A DNA stretch of 64,000 nucleotides, from assembly GCA_004431415.1 (NCBI GenBank), contig QPMI01000047.1:181367-245366 (forward strand), written 5' to 3'. This DNA is from Cyanophora paradoxa (lineage: Eukaryota; Glaucocystophyceae; Cyanophorales; Cyanophoraceae). Made by a program: the position numbers and the translations under genes. Each line of letters begins with the position of its first letter. Position 1 is the stretch's first letter. The notes beneath the pieces were generated by a model. It saw only the letters and a program-made list of their open reading frames with translations. It did not search any database and was not told the origin of the DNA. This document shows, piece by piece, positions 54,171 through 64,000 of this stretch.

Positions 54171-54685
54171 GGTTGAGGAGCTCGGCTTGGCCCGCCGCAG
54201 GCGCAAGCAGCAGCCAATTCTTCCCGCCTCCGCGCGGCGTGCCGCTGCCTCGGAGCGCCTCCTTTGTAGCTACGACCGGTACAGCTGCCGCCGCCGCCGC
54301 GCGCCCATCGCACCGGGTGCGACCGCGAGTCGAGGCTCACCGCCCGCTGGCTACGAGCACCGCCCTTAGCTATAGCTAGAGGTCTCGGATCACGCCAGCC
54401 TGCGTTCTGATCACGCCAGCCTGCGCGGTACCGGTTGAGCTTTCTGTCTGGATCCGGATGCGGCCGCGTTCGGATCCCCGAGGTGCAATATCGATATCAA
54501 GCTAGCGCTCGAGGCGACAAGCGCAGCGCCGGCGCCGGCAGGCGAGCTCAGCGGCCAGCGCTGCTCGACAGTTGTGATGCTAGCTATATGATAGAGAAAA
54601 GCGCTGGCGACGGGCCGGGGGCGGGCAGCGCGCGGCGCCGGGCCGGGGGCCCGGCCGGGGGCCGGGGGCCGGGGCGGGCTCGGAT

Positions 54686-56424
54686 CTAGAGGGCGCCGGA
54701 GTCGGTGATCTCGACGCGCTGCTTGGGGCGGTCCACGCGCGGCACCGTCTCCACCGCCTCCACCTTCTTCACCTGCCGGGGCGCCGCGCCGCGTGAGGCT
54801 CTTAAGCTAAGACCTGAGCTAAGCCAATTATAAGCCTCTAAGCTAAGCTCTAAGAACGGACCACGTCGAAGCCCTCGAGGACTTTGCCGAAGACCACGTG
54901 GCGCCTGCACGCAGGAAAACGGCGTCAGAAGTGGAAAGAGAAGAGGCGGCTGGGATCTGCGGCCGCGGGGCAGGGCGGAAAGCTCGGAGGCAGCACCCGT
55001 CGAGCCAGGGGGTCTTGACGGTCGTGATCTGCCGCGCGCGCGTTCTTTGTCAGGTTTCTAGATCTGAAAAAAATCCGGAGGGCGGCTTGAAAAGGGCTCA
55101 CGAAGAACTGCGATCCGTTCGTGTTGCGGCTGCGCATAGTTCGTAAGAGGGGGGGGGTACGCGTAGCAGAAGAGAGGCCGGAGCCCCGTCCCGCGCACCC
55201 GGCGTTGGCCATGCTGATGTACCCTGCGAGCCCCGATAGCGTCAGCCCGATCCAAAGAGGGAAGGGGGTACATGATATCCCGCCCGGTCCAAGGGGGGTA
55301 CAAGAATCGGGGGGGGGGTACGGGGATCTCACCGGGCCCCTCGTGGCGGAGGGCGAAGGACTCGTCGGGGAAGTACTTGCCGTAGATCGAGCGGCCGCCG
55401 CGCCCGTCCCCGCGCTCGAAGTCACCGCCCTGGGTACTCAATTTAATGTGAACGACTGTGATTCGGGGTCCTCGGGGCTTCGAACCTGGATCATGAAGTT
55501 CGGGATGACCTGCTCGGCGCGCGGGGCGCATAGTCAGATGCTAGTTTGAAGGGCGGGGAGGGCGGGAGGGGGTCGGACCCGGTGGAAGCTGCGGCGGGGG
55601 GGCGGGGGGCGCATCCGGTGGGGTGCCGTAAGGGAGGGGGAGCGGTGGGGGTGGGGGTGAAAGAGCTCACGTGGATCCCTTGTACCCAAATCCCTGCAGG
55701 AAGCCGGGCGTCAGCAAATCAGAGGGCAGGGCCACTTCGGGCGCGGCTGTTCTGCAGCTAAACTGGACAGAATTGATGCCCGCACCTTCTCGCCCGTCGC
55801 GAGGGTCTTGAAGTTGAGAGCGGTCTTCGGCACCACGCCGCCGAACAGTCCGATCACGACGCGCCCCGCCGGCTCTGCGGGCGGCGCGCGCGGAGGTCGG
55901 ACCGGAGCGGCGCGTGGGAGCGAGCGAGCGCCGGCGGAGCGGGCATAGGGGGCGGGACGCATCGCACCGCCGCCGATGGAGATGTCGAAGAAGACGCGAT
56001 CGGTGATGTCGGGCTCAGGGACCGCCTCCTCGCCCTGCGCGTGGAGCGGCCGCGGCGCCGATACGCGTGAGCTCGTGCGCCGGCGCGGCGCAAGGAGGGG
56101 CGATCGCTGGCTGCAGCGGGGTGATCGCAGGAGTCAGCTAAGCTAGGGCAGGGACCGCACCTCCGCCAGGGCGGGCGTGGGGCGGGCGGCGGCGAGGCCG
56201 AGGGCCGCGGCGATGCCAGCGAAGCGCGCCAGGTGCTCACGGCGCCCAGAAGCGTCTACATCGGCGTCGAATGTCGTCTTGCGCTGCTCGCAGACGGTGT
56301 GCGGCTCATGCTTCCGGCGCGCCTCCGGACGGGCCGACGGTGCGCGGCACGACTTCGGAGACTCCAATCCAAAGAAGGGAGAGCGTGCGGCGCCGATGGC
56401 CGTGCAGGGAGCGAGGAAGGCCAT
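54686..56424 (-). CDS. Plastid cyclophilin (peptidyl-prolyl isomerase)
   Basis: ATG 56424 begins a bipartite-looking plastid leader: M-A-F-L-A-P-C-T-A, a basic stretch, then [21 protein letters not shown]...A-L-A, typical of lumen targeting. The mature domain shows [73 protein letters not shown] and [10 protein letters not shown]. The catalytic Arg of F-H-R and the Q-F-F are retained. F-H-R is encoded by a 10-nt microexon. It ends T-D-S-G-A-L and TAG 54,686-54,688. The enzyme catalyses cis-trans prolyl isomerisation during folding. Head to head with NudE. Confidence 0.9.
55579..55588 (-). other. 10-nt microexon of the cyclophilin gene
   Basis: On the minus strand CTTCCACCGG is bounded by an upstream acceptor CCGCCGCAG and a downstream donor GTCCGACC. 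Joined to the exon ending GGATCCAC and the exon starting GTCATCCCG, it gives G-S-T-F-H-R-V-I-P, the invariant cyclophilin core. Without it both frame and catalytic Arg would be lost. Confidence 0.85.
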
Positions 56425-56490
56425 CTTGAACAGGGGTACTGGGTTGGGCCAGTTGTCAACGCGCTGAGGCCAACGAACCCGGCTCGCGCG
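56425..56490. promoter_or_regulatory. 66-bp bidirectional start region
   Basis: The gap between ATG 56424 (cyclophilin, minus) and ATG 56491 (NudE, plus). Unless either start lies further out, both promoters and 5' UTRs must overlap the opposite gene or share this segment. Confidence 0.5.
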
Positions 56491-58308
56491 ATGAGGTCCG
56501 TCGGCGATGGCCTCGCCCGCCTGCCGCGAACACTTACAAAGCCTGACGCATGCGACAGCGCGCCCGAGGACACCGTGGAGCAGTGGAAGCGGGTCGCGGA
56601 GGAGCGCGCGAAGGAGCTTCTGGAATTCCAGGCTCGCCACGTTCTCCTGGTCGCCTCCTCGATGCTGATCGCTGTGGCAGGAGTCCAGCCGTGAGCTCGA
56701 GGAGGCGCTCGAGGCCGAGCTTCAGGGCGCCAAGGACGCGCAGAAGGAGCTTGAATTGGAGCTCAACCGCGCCCAGGCGAAGATCAGCACGCTGCAGCGC
56801 TCCTACGATGCGCTCCGCCACGAGCACGACGACACCCAGGCCCGCCGCCCAGCAGTTCGCTCCGCGAACGCCTGACGCCGGCCGCAGGCGAAGCTGCTGG
56901 CGCTGTCTCAGGAGTCTACGAGGACGACGGGGTCTCTGCAGGTCCGCCGTCCGGCACGCGGGTAGCCGCCCGCGAGTCGCGTTGACGCTCTGGGGCTGTA
57001 GGACGAGCTAGCTTCGCTTCGGGAAGCGAAGAAGGCTCTCGAAGAGTCATTGCGGAAGTACGAAACGCGAAACGAGGAGCTCGAGTCGAAATCCAGGCGC
57101 GCGCTTCGCCGGCGCGCCGCTGCCGTTCAAATGTCGAGCGCGGTTGCGGTTGCGGCGCAGGGAGCACGAGGCGTCCGTGGAGGACCTTCGCGAGCGTCTA
57201 GAGCAGACGGAGGAGCAGGTTGTGCTCCTGCAGCAGGAGGTGGAGGAATCGCAGGCGTTCGGCGACACCGAGATCCAGCGCCTGCGGGATCAAATCCGCG
57301 GTGCGGGGCCGCGTGGCCCCGCCGACCGCGCGCCGCTGCGCCTTGACTTGTTCGCGATCAGATCTCGAGGACGAGCTGGCGGTGACGCGGCGGCGCGCCG
57401 CGGAGTCCGAGGCGGCGCTGGCGACGCCCCGCCCCGCCCTGCCGGAGCCGGAGCCGGTGCCCGCGGCCGAGCAGCAGCGTCCGGAATCGCTGCCGTCCGA
57501 GCTGCATCCCCGCGAGGATCAGGAGATGCCGGACGCCCCGCCCGCCGCGGCGCCGGCATCGCCCCAGCCGCCCGCCCCGCGGCAGAGCCCGCTGCCGCGC
57601 CCGCGCAGACCCCTGCGGCGCCGCCCGAGCCGCCCGCTCAGCCGCAGGCGCCGACCGCCCCGCCGGCGCCCGAGAAGAGCGTATCCTCCCCCGAGCCCAA
57701 GAAGCCGCGGCGCTCCGGTATCCCCCTCGCCAGCCCGCGCGCCTCCGCCTCTCGCGCATCCACCGCCGGCGCCGGCGCCGCCCCCTCCTCCTCCTCCCTC
57801 CGCGCCTCCGCTTCCTCCTCGTCCGGCGCGGCCCCCGCCGGCTCCCCCGTTACGCCGCGCTCGCAGGTCCGGCCGCCCTTCGTCCTGGGCCCCGGCCCCT
57901 CGCCCTTCCAGCGCCCCCGCCCCTCCGTCGCCTCCCCGGGCCCCTCCCCCACCGCCGCCGCCTCCCCTCGCGCCCCCCGCCCTTCCTCCCTCAAGACGCC
58001 CCGCCGCGCCTCCGCCGCTTCCTCAGAAGCGTCCGCCGCCGCCGCCGCCGCGGCCCCCGCGGCGCGCGGCGCGGGGAAGGAGAACGCGCGGCCCTTCGCC
58101 CCGCCCTCCCGCGACTTCGCGGGAGAGCTGCAGACCATGATCACGAACACCAAAGTGCGCGCGGCTCGAGTCCGCCGGGGTCCGTTTCCTGCCGCTTCTA
58201 ACGATCGACCGCCTGCTTTCGCCGCAGTCGATCCGGGAGCGCATGGCCTCCATCCGGCAGGCGCTGCAAAACGCGCGGGCCGCGAACCAGGCCGCCGGCG
58301 CCCAGTAG
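56491..58308 (+). CDS. NudE/NDE1-like dynein-regulator coiled-coil protein
   Basis: ATG 56491; the coiled coil starts E-D-T-V-E-Q-W-K-R-V-A-E-E-R-A-K-E-L-L-E-F-Q, matching the N-terminal NudE pattern (Y-W-K ... A-x-E-L-x-E-F-Q). It continues S-R-E-L-E-E-A-L-E-A-E-L, N-R-A-Q-A-K-I-S-T-L, D-E-L-A-S-L-R-E-A-K-K-A-L-E-E-S-L-R-K-Y-E, S-V-E-D-L-R-E-R-L-E-Q-T-E-E, and L-E-D-E-L-A-V. Small introns were bridged at GT/AG signals. The C-terminal half is Ala/Pro/Ser-rich and disordered, with a last short helix (R-E-R-M-A-S-I-R-Q-A-L-Q-N-A) before TAG 58,306-58,308. NudE binds LIS1 and dynein light and intermediate chains, supporting nuclear positioning and mitosis. Confidence 0.75.
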
Positions 58309-58458
58309 CGGCGCACAGAATCAAGGCCCCGGAGTGTATTCTACTGTTGTCCGAATCCGAATCAAGGAGATCCCCGCGCCACCGATGCGAGGGGAAGCCG
58401 ATTATTCGCTTTGATTAACATTAGCTATGAACAACTTTTAAACTAAAGCAACTGCCCG

Positions 58459-61400
58459 CTAGGGGTGGAGGCCGAAGACCGCATGGCGGGCGCCGCCACC
58501 CGCGATCAGCATGTTCTGGGCGTCCGGGGACGGCTCCAGGCGCCACTCGAAGAGCGCCGGGTCGGGTCCCTGCGGGGGCGTTCAAACTGCGGGGTAGAGG
58601 CCTGCAGGCCTTGGGTAGGGGGTACGTATACGGACCTTTTTCTGAGGGGAGCCGCGGCCGTTTGAGCCGGGAACGTTGCTCCAGTTCCAGCGGGGGGAGG
58701 GGGGCGCCTCGGGGGCGGGGGCGGGGGAGAGGGCGGGCGAGAGGGATCCGGACGGCAGCGGCGGGAGGCGGACGAGGTCGGGGGACCGGGGCGCCGTCGG
58801 GAGGGGGCTGGGGGGAGACGCGTCGGGGGGTACAGTCGACGCCCGGCTCGCGATCGCGAGCGCTGCGCAGAGGCGGCCCGTGAGTACGTGCGCCGGCCCC
58901 GGCCGCTGCGCACCGCTCACCTTCCCCGCGCGACACTGGCCGGCTGGCATTGGGTCCGGAGGCCTGCGAGGGGGTACGGCGGTGTTAAAGAGGCGCGGGC
59001 GGGCGTGACGGCGTGGGACCGATCACCTGAAGGGGTACGGCGCTGGGGGGGCGGCTGATAGAGCTCGCCGGCCGGCTGCGCGCGCGGAGTGAGCGAGGCG
59101 GGAAAGGCGCGGAGAGGGCGGGGAGGGTGGGGCGCGTGGGCGCCTCGGCAGAAGGGCGAAGCTGGGCGAGGGCGTGGCGGCCGGCGTGCTCCCCCTGGAG
59201 CCCCACGGGCCCACGCCCTCCCTGCGGTGCGGCCGCCCGTCAGAGATCGCCGGAAGGAAAGGGGGGTACACGCTCACGCGAAGGAGGCGCCCTCGCGCCC
59301 CGCGGCGGGGCGCGGGGCCGTCCCGTGGCGGTGCGCGGCGGAGTCCCTGCTGGGGGGTCAGGAGGCGGCTTCGCACGGAGAGGCCTAGGATCGACGAGGG
59401 GCGCACGAAGTGGCGGCGGTCTTGCGGGGCGAGCGGGGCGGCCGGGGCGGCGAGTGCGCTCCGGGCGGGGGCGAGACGGGCGCGTGGGGGGGCGGGGCCC
59501 GCTCCGGGTAGGGCCGGGGCGAGGGCGGCGTGGAGAGGGCCGGCCGGGGCGGCGCGGGGCGGGGCGAGGGGACGGCTGAAGACGGGGGGGAGCGAGCGAG
59601 GATAGGGGGGACCACCCGGCGCGGGCTCAGCGGCGGCGGACAGAACGAGAGGAACGCTTGCCCCAACGACGGGGCGCGCGGCCCAGGGGTCGACTGCGGG
59701 GCCGGGCGGGGCGCGCGGGCCGCCGGGGTGGCCGGTGGGGGCGAGAGCTCCAGGGGGGCGGCGCCGGGACCTCGGGGGTACGCGCGAGGCGCATGGATAC
59801 GGGAGAGGCGGGGGCGGTGGCGGGGCGCGGGGTGGAGGGGGTGCGGGCCCCGGTGCGGGGCGTGCGCGCGGACTTGGGCCGGAGGGGCAGCGCGGAGCCC
59901 ACGACGCCGCTCCGGCCGCCGCCGCCTTCGCCCCACTCGGAACCCAGCAGTTCTGCGTGCGGTACGCCGCGGCTCGTTTCGGGCGGCGGCGGGCGGCGGG
60001 CGGCGGGCGGCGAGGGGCGGGGGGCGGGGGGCGCACGGCGGCGGCCAAGAAGCCCGGCAGAGGCGAGGATCACCTGACCCGAGCTCCAGCGGCGGCCCCG
60101 CAGGTTCGCCAGCGCTGCGGAGACGCGGGTTCGAATCCCGGAGGGGCGTTAAGGAGAGACGGCGCACCGGGGGGCAGGCTACCGAGGAGCGGGGGCCACT
60201 CGCCGCCGCCGGAGATTCCGGGATCGATTCCCGGCGGGGCCGCCGAGTCGGCGGCAAAGGAGAGGGCTAGTCGGGGTACGGCGGTCGCGGCAGGGGTACG
60301 TGGAACATCCGCGGGGACGGCCGGCGAGGCCGGCGCGGGCTCCGCGGAGGGGTTGGAGGCCGCGGGGGCCAAGGAGGCGGACGGGAAGTGCGCCGCGGGG
60401 GTACGCGGCGGCGAAACCGCGTACCCAAAGCCGGGCGGGTAGGGTGGGGATGAAGCAGATCGGTCCGGGGGGGGGCCGGCGGACGTTTGGGGCGTGTGGG
60501 GCGTCCGGGGGGTACGGGGCGGGCGCGGGGAGGGGAGGGGGCCGCCGCCCCCGCCCGTCGTGGAGGGGCGCGGGGAGGTCGGGGGCGGACCGAGCGGGGC
60601 CTGCTTCTCGACCGCGGGCTTCCTAAGAGGGGCCACGCGGAACCACTGCACCGGCTTCCGGCCCCTCGCCGTCGCCCCTGCGGCGCGCAGATCGGCCAAG
60701 TTTAGGCCGAACGAATCGAAGATGCGCGCTTGGCAGGGGTACGCGCGCACCGCCGGACGGGTCGGGGCCGGGACCGGGGCCGGGGCCGACGGGAAGCAGC
60801 AGGACGTCACGGAACTCGAGGCTGGTAGAGGTCACGGGTACGCTCACGCGGCGGGGGGAGGGCGCGGCCTGGGAGGCGAGGTCAGACGCGGAACAAAGCT
60901 AGGGGCGGCGGCGCGGATCAAATCTCGCCTTTGGGGGTGCGGGCCGCAGCGGGCGCCGGCCCGTCAGGGATCCCGCCATGCTGCCCTGCGTCTGCGCGGG
61001 CCCGGTTTGCCTTGGATCCGGACTACGCGTCCGCCCCGTGCACCCAGGGGCGGGAGGCCGGCGGCGTGGGAAGTGTGAGCTCTCTTCGGCCGCTGACATC
61101 GTTTCTGCCAAAACGGGGGTACGTGCTGTGAGAACCGCACTGGAAATAAGGAGCGGGGGTACGCGTACCCTGTCCGGGGCCCGCGGGAATGATACGGATC
61201 TAGCGCTTCGATTACAACCTCTGCGAGGGGGTGAACATGGAGGAAAGAAATGGGCGCCGCGGGGACTCGAACCGGAGGTCGGTCGGAGGGAGGGACCCCC
61301 CGCGGAGACGTTGGGAGCGAGGACGGCAGCCCCTACGGCCTCGATGAACTGCGCGTACCCCTCCGGAGTGGCCTCCAGCGCCCACCGGTCCTGCAGGGGG

Positions 61401-62416
61401 GAGGGGGAGGGAATAAGAGCGAGGGAAAGGGCGTTGAAAAATTCGAAAGGGATGGGGGAGGGGGGGGGGTACCGCCAGGTCGAGGATGACCGAGCGGAAT
61501 CCGGGGCGGCCCATCTTCCCGTCGCGGTCCCGCGCCCGCTCCCAGTCTGCGCCGCCCGCGCTCAGAGGGGTACACCGAAAAGAGCGGAAAGGGGGGTACA
61601 GTCGGCGACGGCCTCGGGGCGGGCGCCGGGGTCGGCGGGGAGCTCGAGGGCGCGGTGCACGAGCTGCGGGGGCGTCACGCGGATCGAATCGGCGATCAAA
61701 TCGAAGCGGAAGCGGGCACCGCACCTCGTAAAAGGACGCGAAGGCGGCCGCGTCCACGCGGCCGCGGCGGTGCACGTCCACAGCGCTCCAAATCTGGCCG
61801 CGCGCGGGAGAGGGCGGGAGAAGCTCGGATGCGCGCTCGCTCGCTGGCTCGCTCGGAGGGGCGCGGACGCTGGCGGACCCGGTCGGAAGCGGAGAGGATG
61901 CCCGGATCGAATCGGAGCGCGTCGAGCCGCAGCCGCTCCTTCGCCTCCGGCCAGTGTTCGGCCGGCGGCGACGCGTGGCGCCGGGGCGCGGGCCTCGCCA
62001 GCGGGCCAGCCAACACGCGGATCGCTTGCAACACATTGCTCTGCGTGCCGCTCGGCGTCTGAAGATCGCTAGCCTCGCCTAGCTAAGCTTCGCACCGTAA
62101 CGTCGTCGCTCCCTTTCAAGGAGACTGCATAGGATCGCGCGTCCAGTGAGGCATCGGGTCTTAAGTGAAGCGAAGCCTGCAATAGTGTGAGCGCGGGGAC
62201 GCGGCGCTCGGGCAGGCGCCGCACTGCTGGGCTCTCAGCCGGTCCGCTGGCGTCGGCCCGCTTCCCGCCCGCGTGCAGCTCTTGCTGCTGCTGCTGCTGC
62301 TGCTGCTGCTGACTTGCTGATCCCCCTCCGACCGAGGAGAACGAAGCCGGGGCCGAGTCTTTGTTTGAGCCGCTCGACCAAGGCCGCAGCTGCAGCGGCT
62401 TAAGCAGCGTGTTCAT
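58459..62416 (-). CDS. Unidentified protein with degenerate EF-hands and polyQ
   Basis: ATG 62416 opens a Ser/Gln-rich leader with a ten-Gln run, then a helical region (L-T-L-L-Q-A-S-L-H-L). Exons at 62.0-61.4 kb include I-W-S-A-V-D-V-H-R-R-G-R-V-D-A-A-A-F and R-D-R-D-G-K-M-G-R-P-G-F. Both resemble EF-hand loops but lack the full set of acidic ligands. Then come W-A-L-E-A-T-P-E-G-Y-A-Q-F-I-E-A-V and, at 60.7 kb, I-F-D-S-F-G-L-N-L-A-D-L-R. The 58.9-60.5 kb part is Pro/Ala/Arg-rich with GTACCCC introns and has uncertain exon content. The last exon ends F-E-W-R-L-E-P-S-P-D-A-Q-N-M-L-I-A-G and G-L-H-P before TAG 58,459-58,461. It could be two genes. Confidence 0.45.
62280..62312 (-). repeat. CAG repeat encoding polyglutamine
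   Basis: A CTG run on the plus strand encodes about ten consecutive Gln near the N-terminus of the EF-hand-like protein. Confidence 0.9.
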
Positions 62417-64000
62417 AGCTAGCGTTGGCTCAACCTACGATGACATCTATACCTATCTGTAAAACGATAGAGCCCCCACTCGCGCTGCTAAGCTGGCAGT
62501 TTTGACCCAGCCTGTCGGCAGTACACGTAGAGCGGGGATTCGAACCCGAGGTCGGACGACTCCATCCTCACACATCGCTAGCGCGCTTCCTGAATCGAAC
62601 ACGCCCGCTTCAGCGTTGCGTCGGGATTCGGTAGACAGCCGGGCAGTAGTTGGATGCGTCCGGGCGTCCGCCGGCCATGTGGCCGGCTGCGGCAGCGGCC
62701 GACGCGCACCGCCCTCAGCGAGCATAACGCACTCAGCTATAGCTATAGGGTCTTCTGCACCCGTACTGGGTCGGTCCGCGCGGGAGACGGTGCCAGATGC
62801 GCAGGAGATGCGGGGGAAGAGGTTGGGGCGCCAGCGGCGTCGCAGCCGACATCCGTGAGGCACGGAGATACCCTCGGTGCGCTCGTGGTGCGCTGGATCG
62901 GTCCCGGGCAGCACCCTGCGCCGCGCCGGGGCCCGCTGCAGCTGCGGGCAACAGTGCCGCTGACAAACACGCGCACGCAGGCCGAACGCTTTTCATGAGC
63001 TTCTCCCGATAGCTATTTCATCTGTAGCTACCATCCAATGCGCCTCGTCGGCTCGCTGCCTCGTCGCACATCGGGCGAGCGACAGACGGGCGCCCAGGTG
63101 CGGCGCCGCGCGTTGTTCCTCGCGCAGAAAAGGATGTTTAAAGAATCGCGCATGCGTCGGGCTCGTTCCAACCGGGTTCCGCGCAGGCCGGCCGGCAGCG
63201 TGCGGATTCCTTATAATTAAAGCTTGCAGCTTCGAGAGCGCCTGCCGGCAGCGCGCACGCAGAACGCTTTGCAACCGATCTCCGGTCGAACTCCCTACCA
63301 CCGATCCCCAGTCGAACTCTTTGCATGTGACCCGCCGCCGCGGCCGCGCCGCCGCAGTTTCATGGTAGGGCGGCCGCACCCGTGCGCCCCCGCCCCAATC
63401 GCTGCGGATTGCCGTGATATCGATCCTCGCCTCAGATACTCACGAAACGGCCGCGCGCGAGCGGGTCCTCCGCCGCTTCCCCCCTCGCCGTGCGTACCCG
63501 TATCGGGGGTACAGAATTTTTTAGTGATCTTCTCTCAGGTCCTCATTTCTCGGCGCGGCGGCGGCGGCGGGCGGCTCCGCGCGGCTTCCCGTGCGCGTCT
63601 TGGCAGGGCCCGCCCACATGTGCAAGTGCACTCTGCAGCTGATCAAAAAAAGGGAGGGGGGGGGGGGGAGGCGGGGGCCATTAATATTCCGGCGCGGTAT
63701 CCGGCGCCGCGGCCTGCGAGGAGCGCGGGCCCAGCTGCAGAGTCTCTATAGCTAGATCTCGAGCTCCGGCCTGGAGAACCTTCTGGGCCGCGGCGCTCCT
63801 CTGCCTTTTCTCAGAGTCTCTTACCGCGCGTAAGGATGCGCGGACTGGAGGTCGCTAGGATATACATGTATAAACGCTTCTGCTCATAATCATTTGAATC
63901 ATCCCCGCATCATAAATAGCTATAGGATGTGTACGAGCTACAGTTTGATAGTAAAGTGTTCATATTGCAGTATTCAATAAAGTGTTCAATAAACGCTTGC
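62417..64000. other. No supportable gene
   Basis: Several frames of 60-175 codons exist on both strands (for example 62,453-62,914 minus and 63,224-63,751 plus) but show no domain or splice support. A GGGGTAC word at 63,505 and a CAG at 63,538 could mark an intron of an unseen gene. Two AATAAA signals occur at 63,975-63,995. Confidence 0.45.

Noticed and set aside
59023-60270. Pro- and Arg-rich ORFs of 250-340 codons on both strands
   Set aside because: Low-complexity frames crossing GTACCCC introns; not counted as separate genes.
62453-62914. Minus-strand tRNA or 153-codon ORF
   Set aside because: The T-arm-like word at 62,537 has mismatches in its stem and no matching 5' acceptor strand; the ORF has no family features.

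Overview
The window reads as nuclear DNA of a GC-rich, intron-dense, single-celled photosynthetic eukaryote. Almost every gene is split into many short exons with GT..AG introns; GTGCG is the commonest donor and acceptors end in CAG. A plastid is implied by a cyclophilin with a lumen-type leader and a TPR protein with a transit-like leader. Microtubule and centromere biology appear as NudE and CENP-C homologues. The exact lineage cannot be settled from sequence alone. Exon boundaries below were inferred by eye from splice signals, frame and family conservation, so gene ends are firmer than internal joins.

Layout. 1-1.76 kb: gene-free. 1.76-7.2 kb (+): repeat-rich secreted/membrane protein. 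8.45-14.5 kb (-): long ankyrin + F-box + STAT-type SH2 protein. 14.87-15.49 kb (+): small glycine-rich protein. 15.7-17.6 kb (-): AKAP17A-like splicing factor. 17.8-29.1 kb (+): an NLR-like receptor with an Ala-rich repeat leader, TIR, NACHT, pentapeptide repeats and 14 WD40 blades. 29.4-30.75 kb (+): unidentified gene. 30.75-34 kb: gene-poor with degenerate repeats. 34.0-36.75 kb (+): type I membrane protein. 37.6-39.0 kb (-): short-chain dehydrogenase, flanked by a decayed and an intact tRNA-Ala. 39.6-41.6 kb (+): plastid TPR protein. 41.8-44.8 kb (-): CENP-C. 45.4-49.3 kb (+): dihydroxy-acid dehydratase. 49.6-50.75 kb (+): secreted cupin. 51.1-54.2 kb (-): P2X-type ion channel. 54.7-56.4 kb (-): plastid cyclophilin. 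56.5-58.3 kb (+): NudE. 58.5-62.4 kb (-): EF-hand-like protein. 62.4-64 kb: no gene that I can support.

The most striking locus is the TIR-NACHT-pentapeptide-WD40 gene. Its architecture is that of an innate-immune STAND NTPase. Each of its 14 WD40 blades is a separate phase-0 exon, ten of them exactly 126 nt, so blades could be added, lost or shuffled without frame damage. Nearby are other sensing or signalling genes: an SH2/F-box/ankyrin protein, a P2X channel and two repeat-rich surface proteins. The housekeeping genes share an unusual intron feature, GGGGTAC/GTACCCC words in both orientations close to splice sites.
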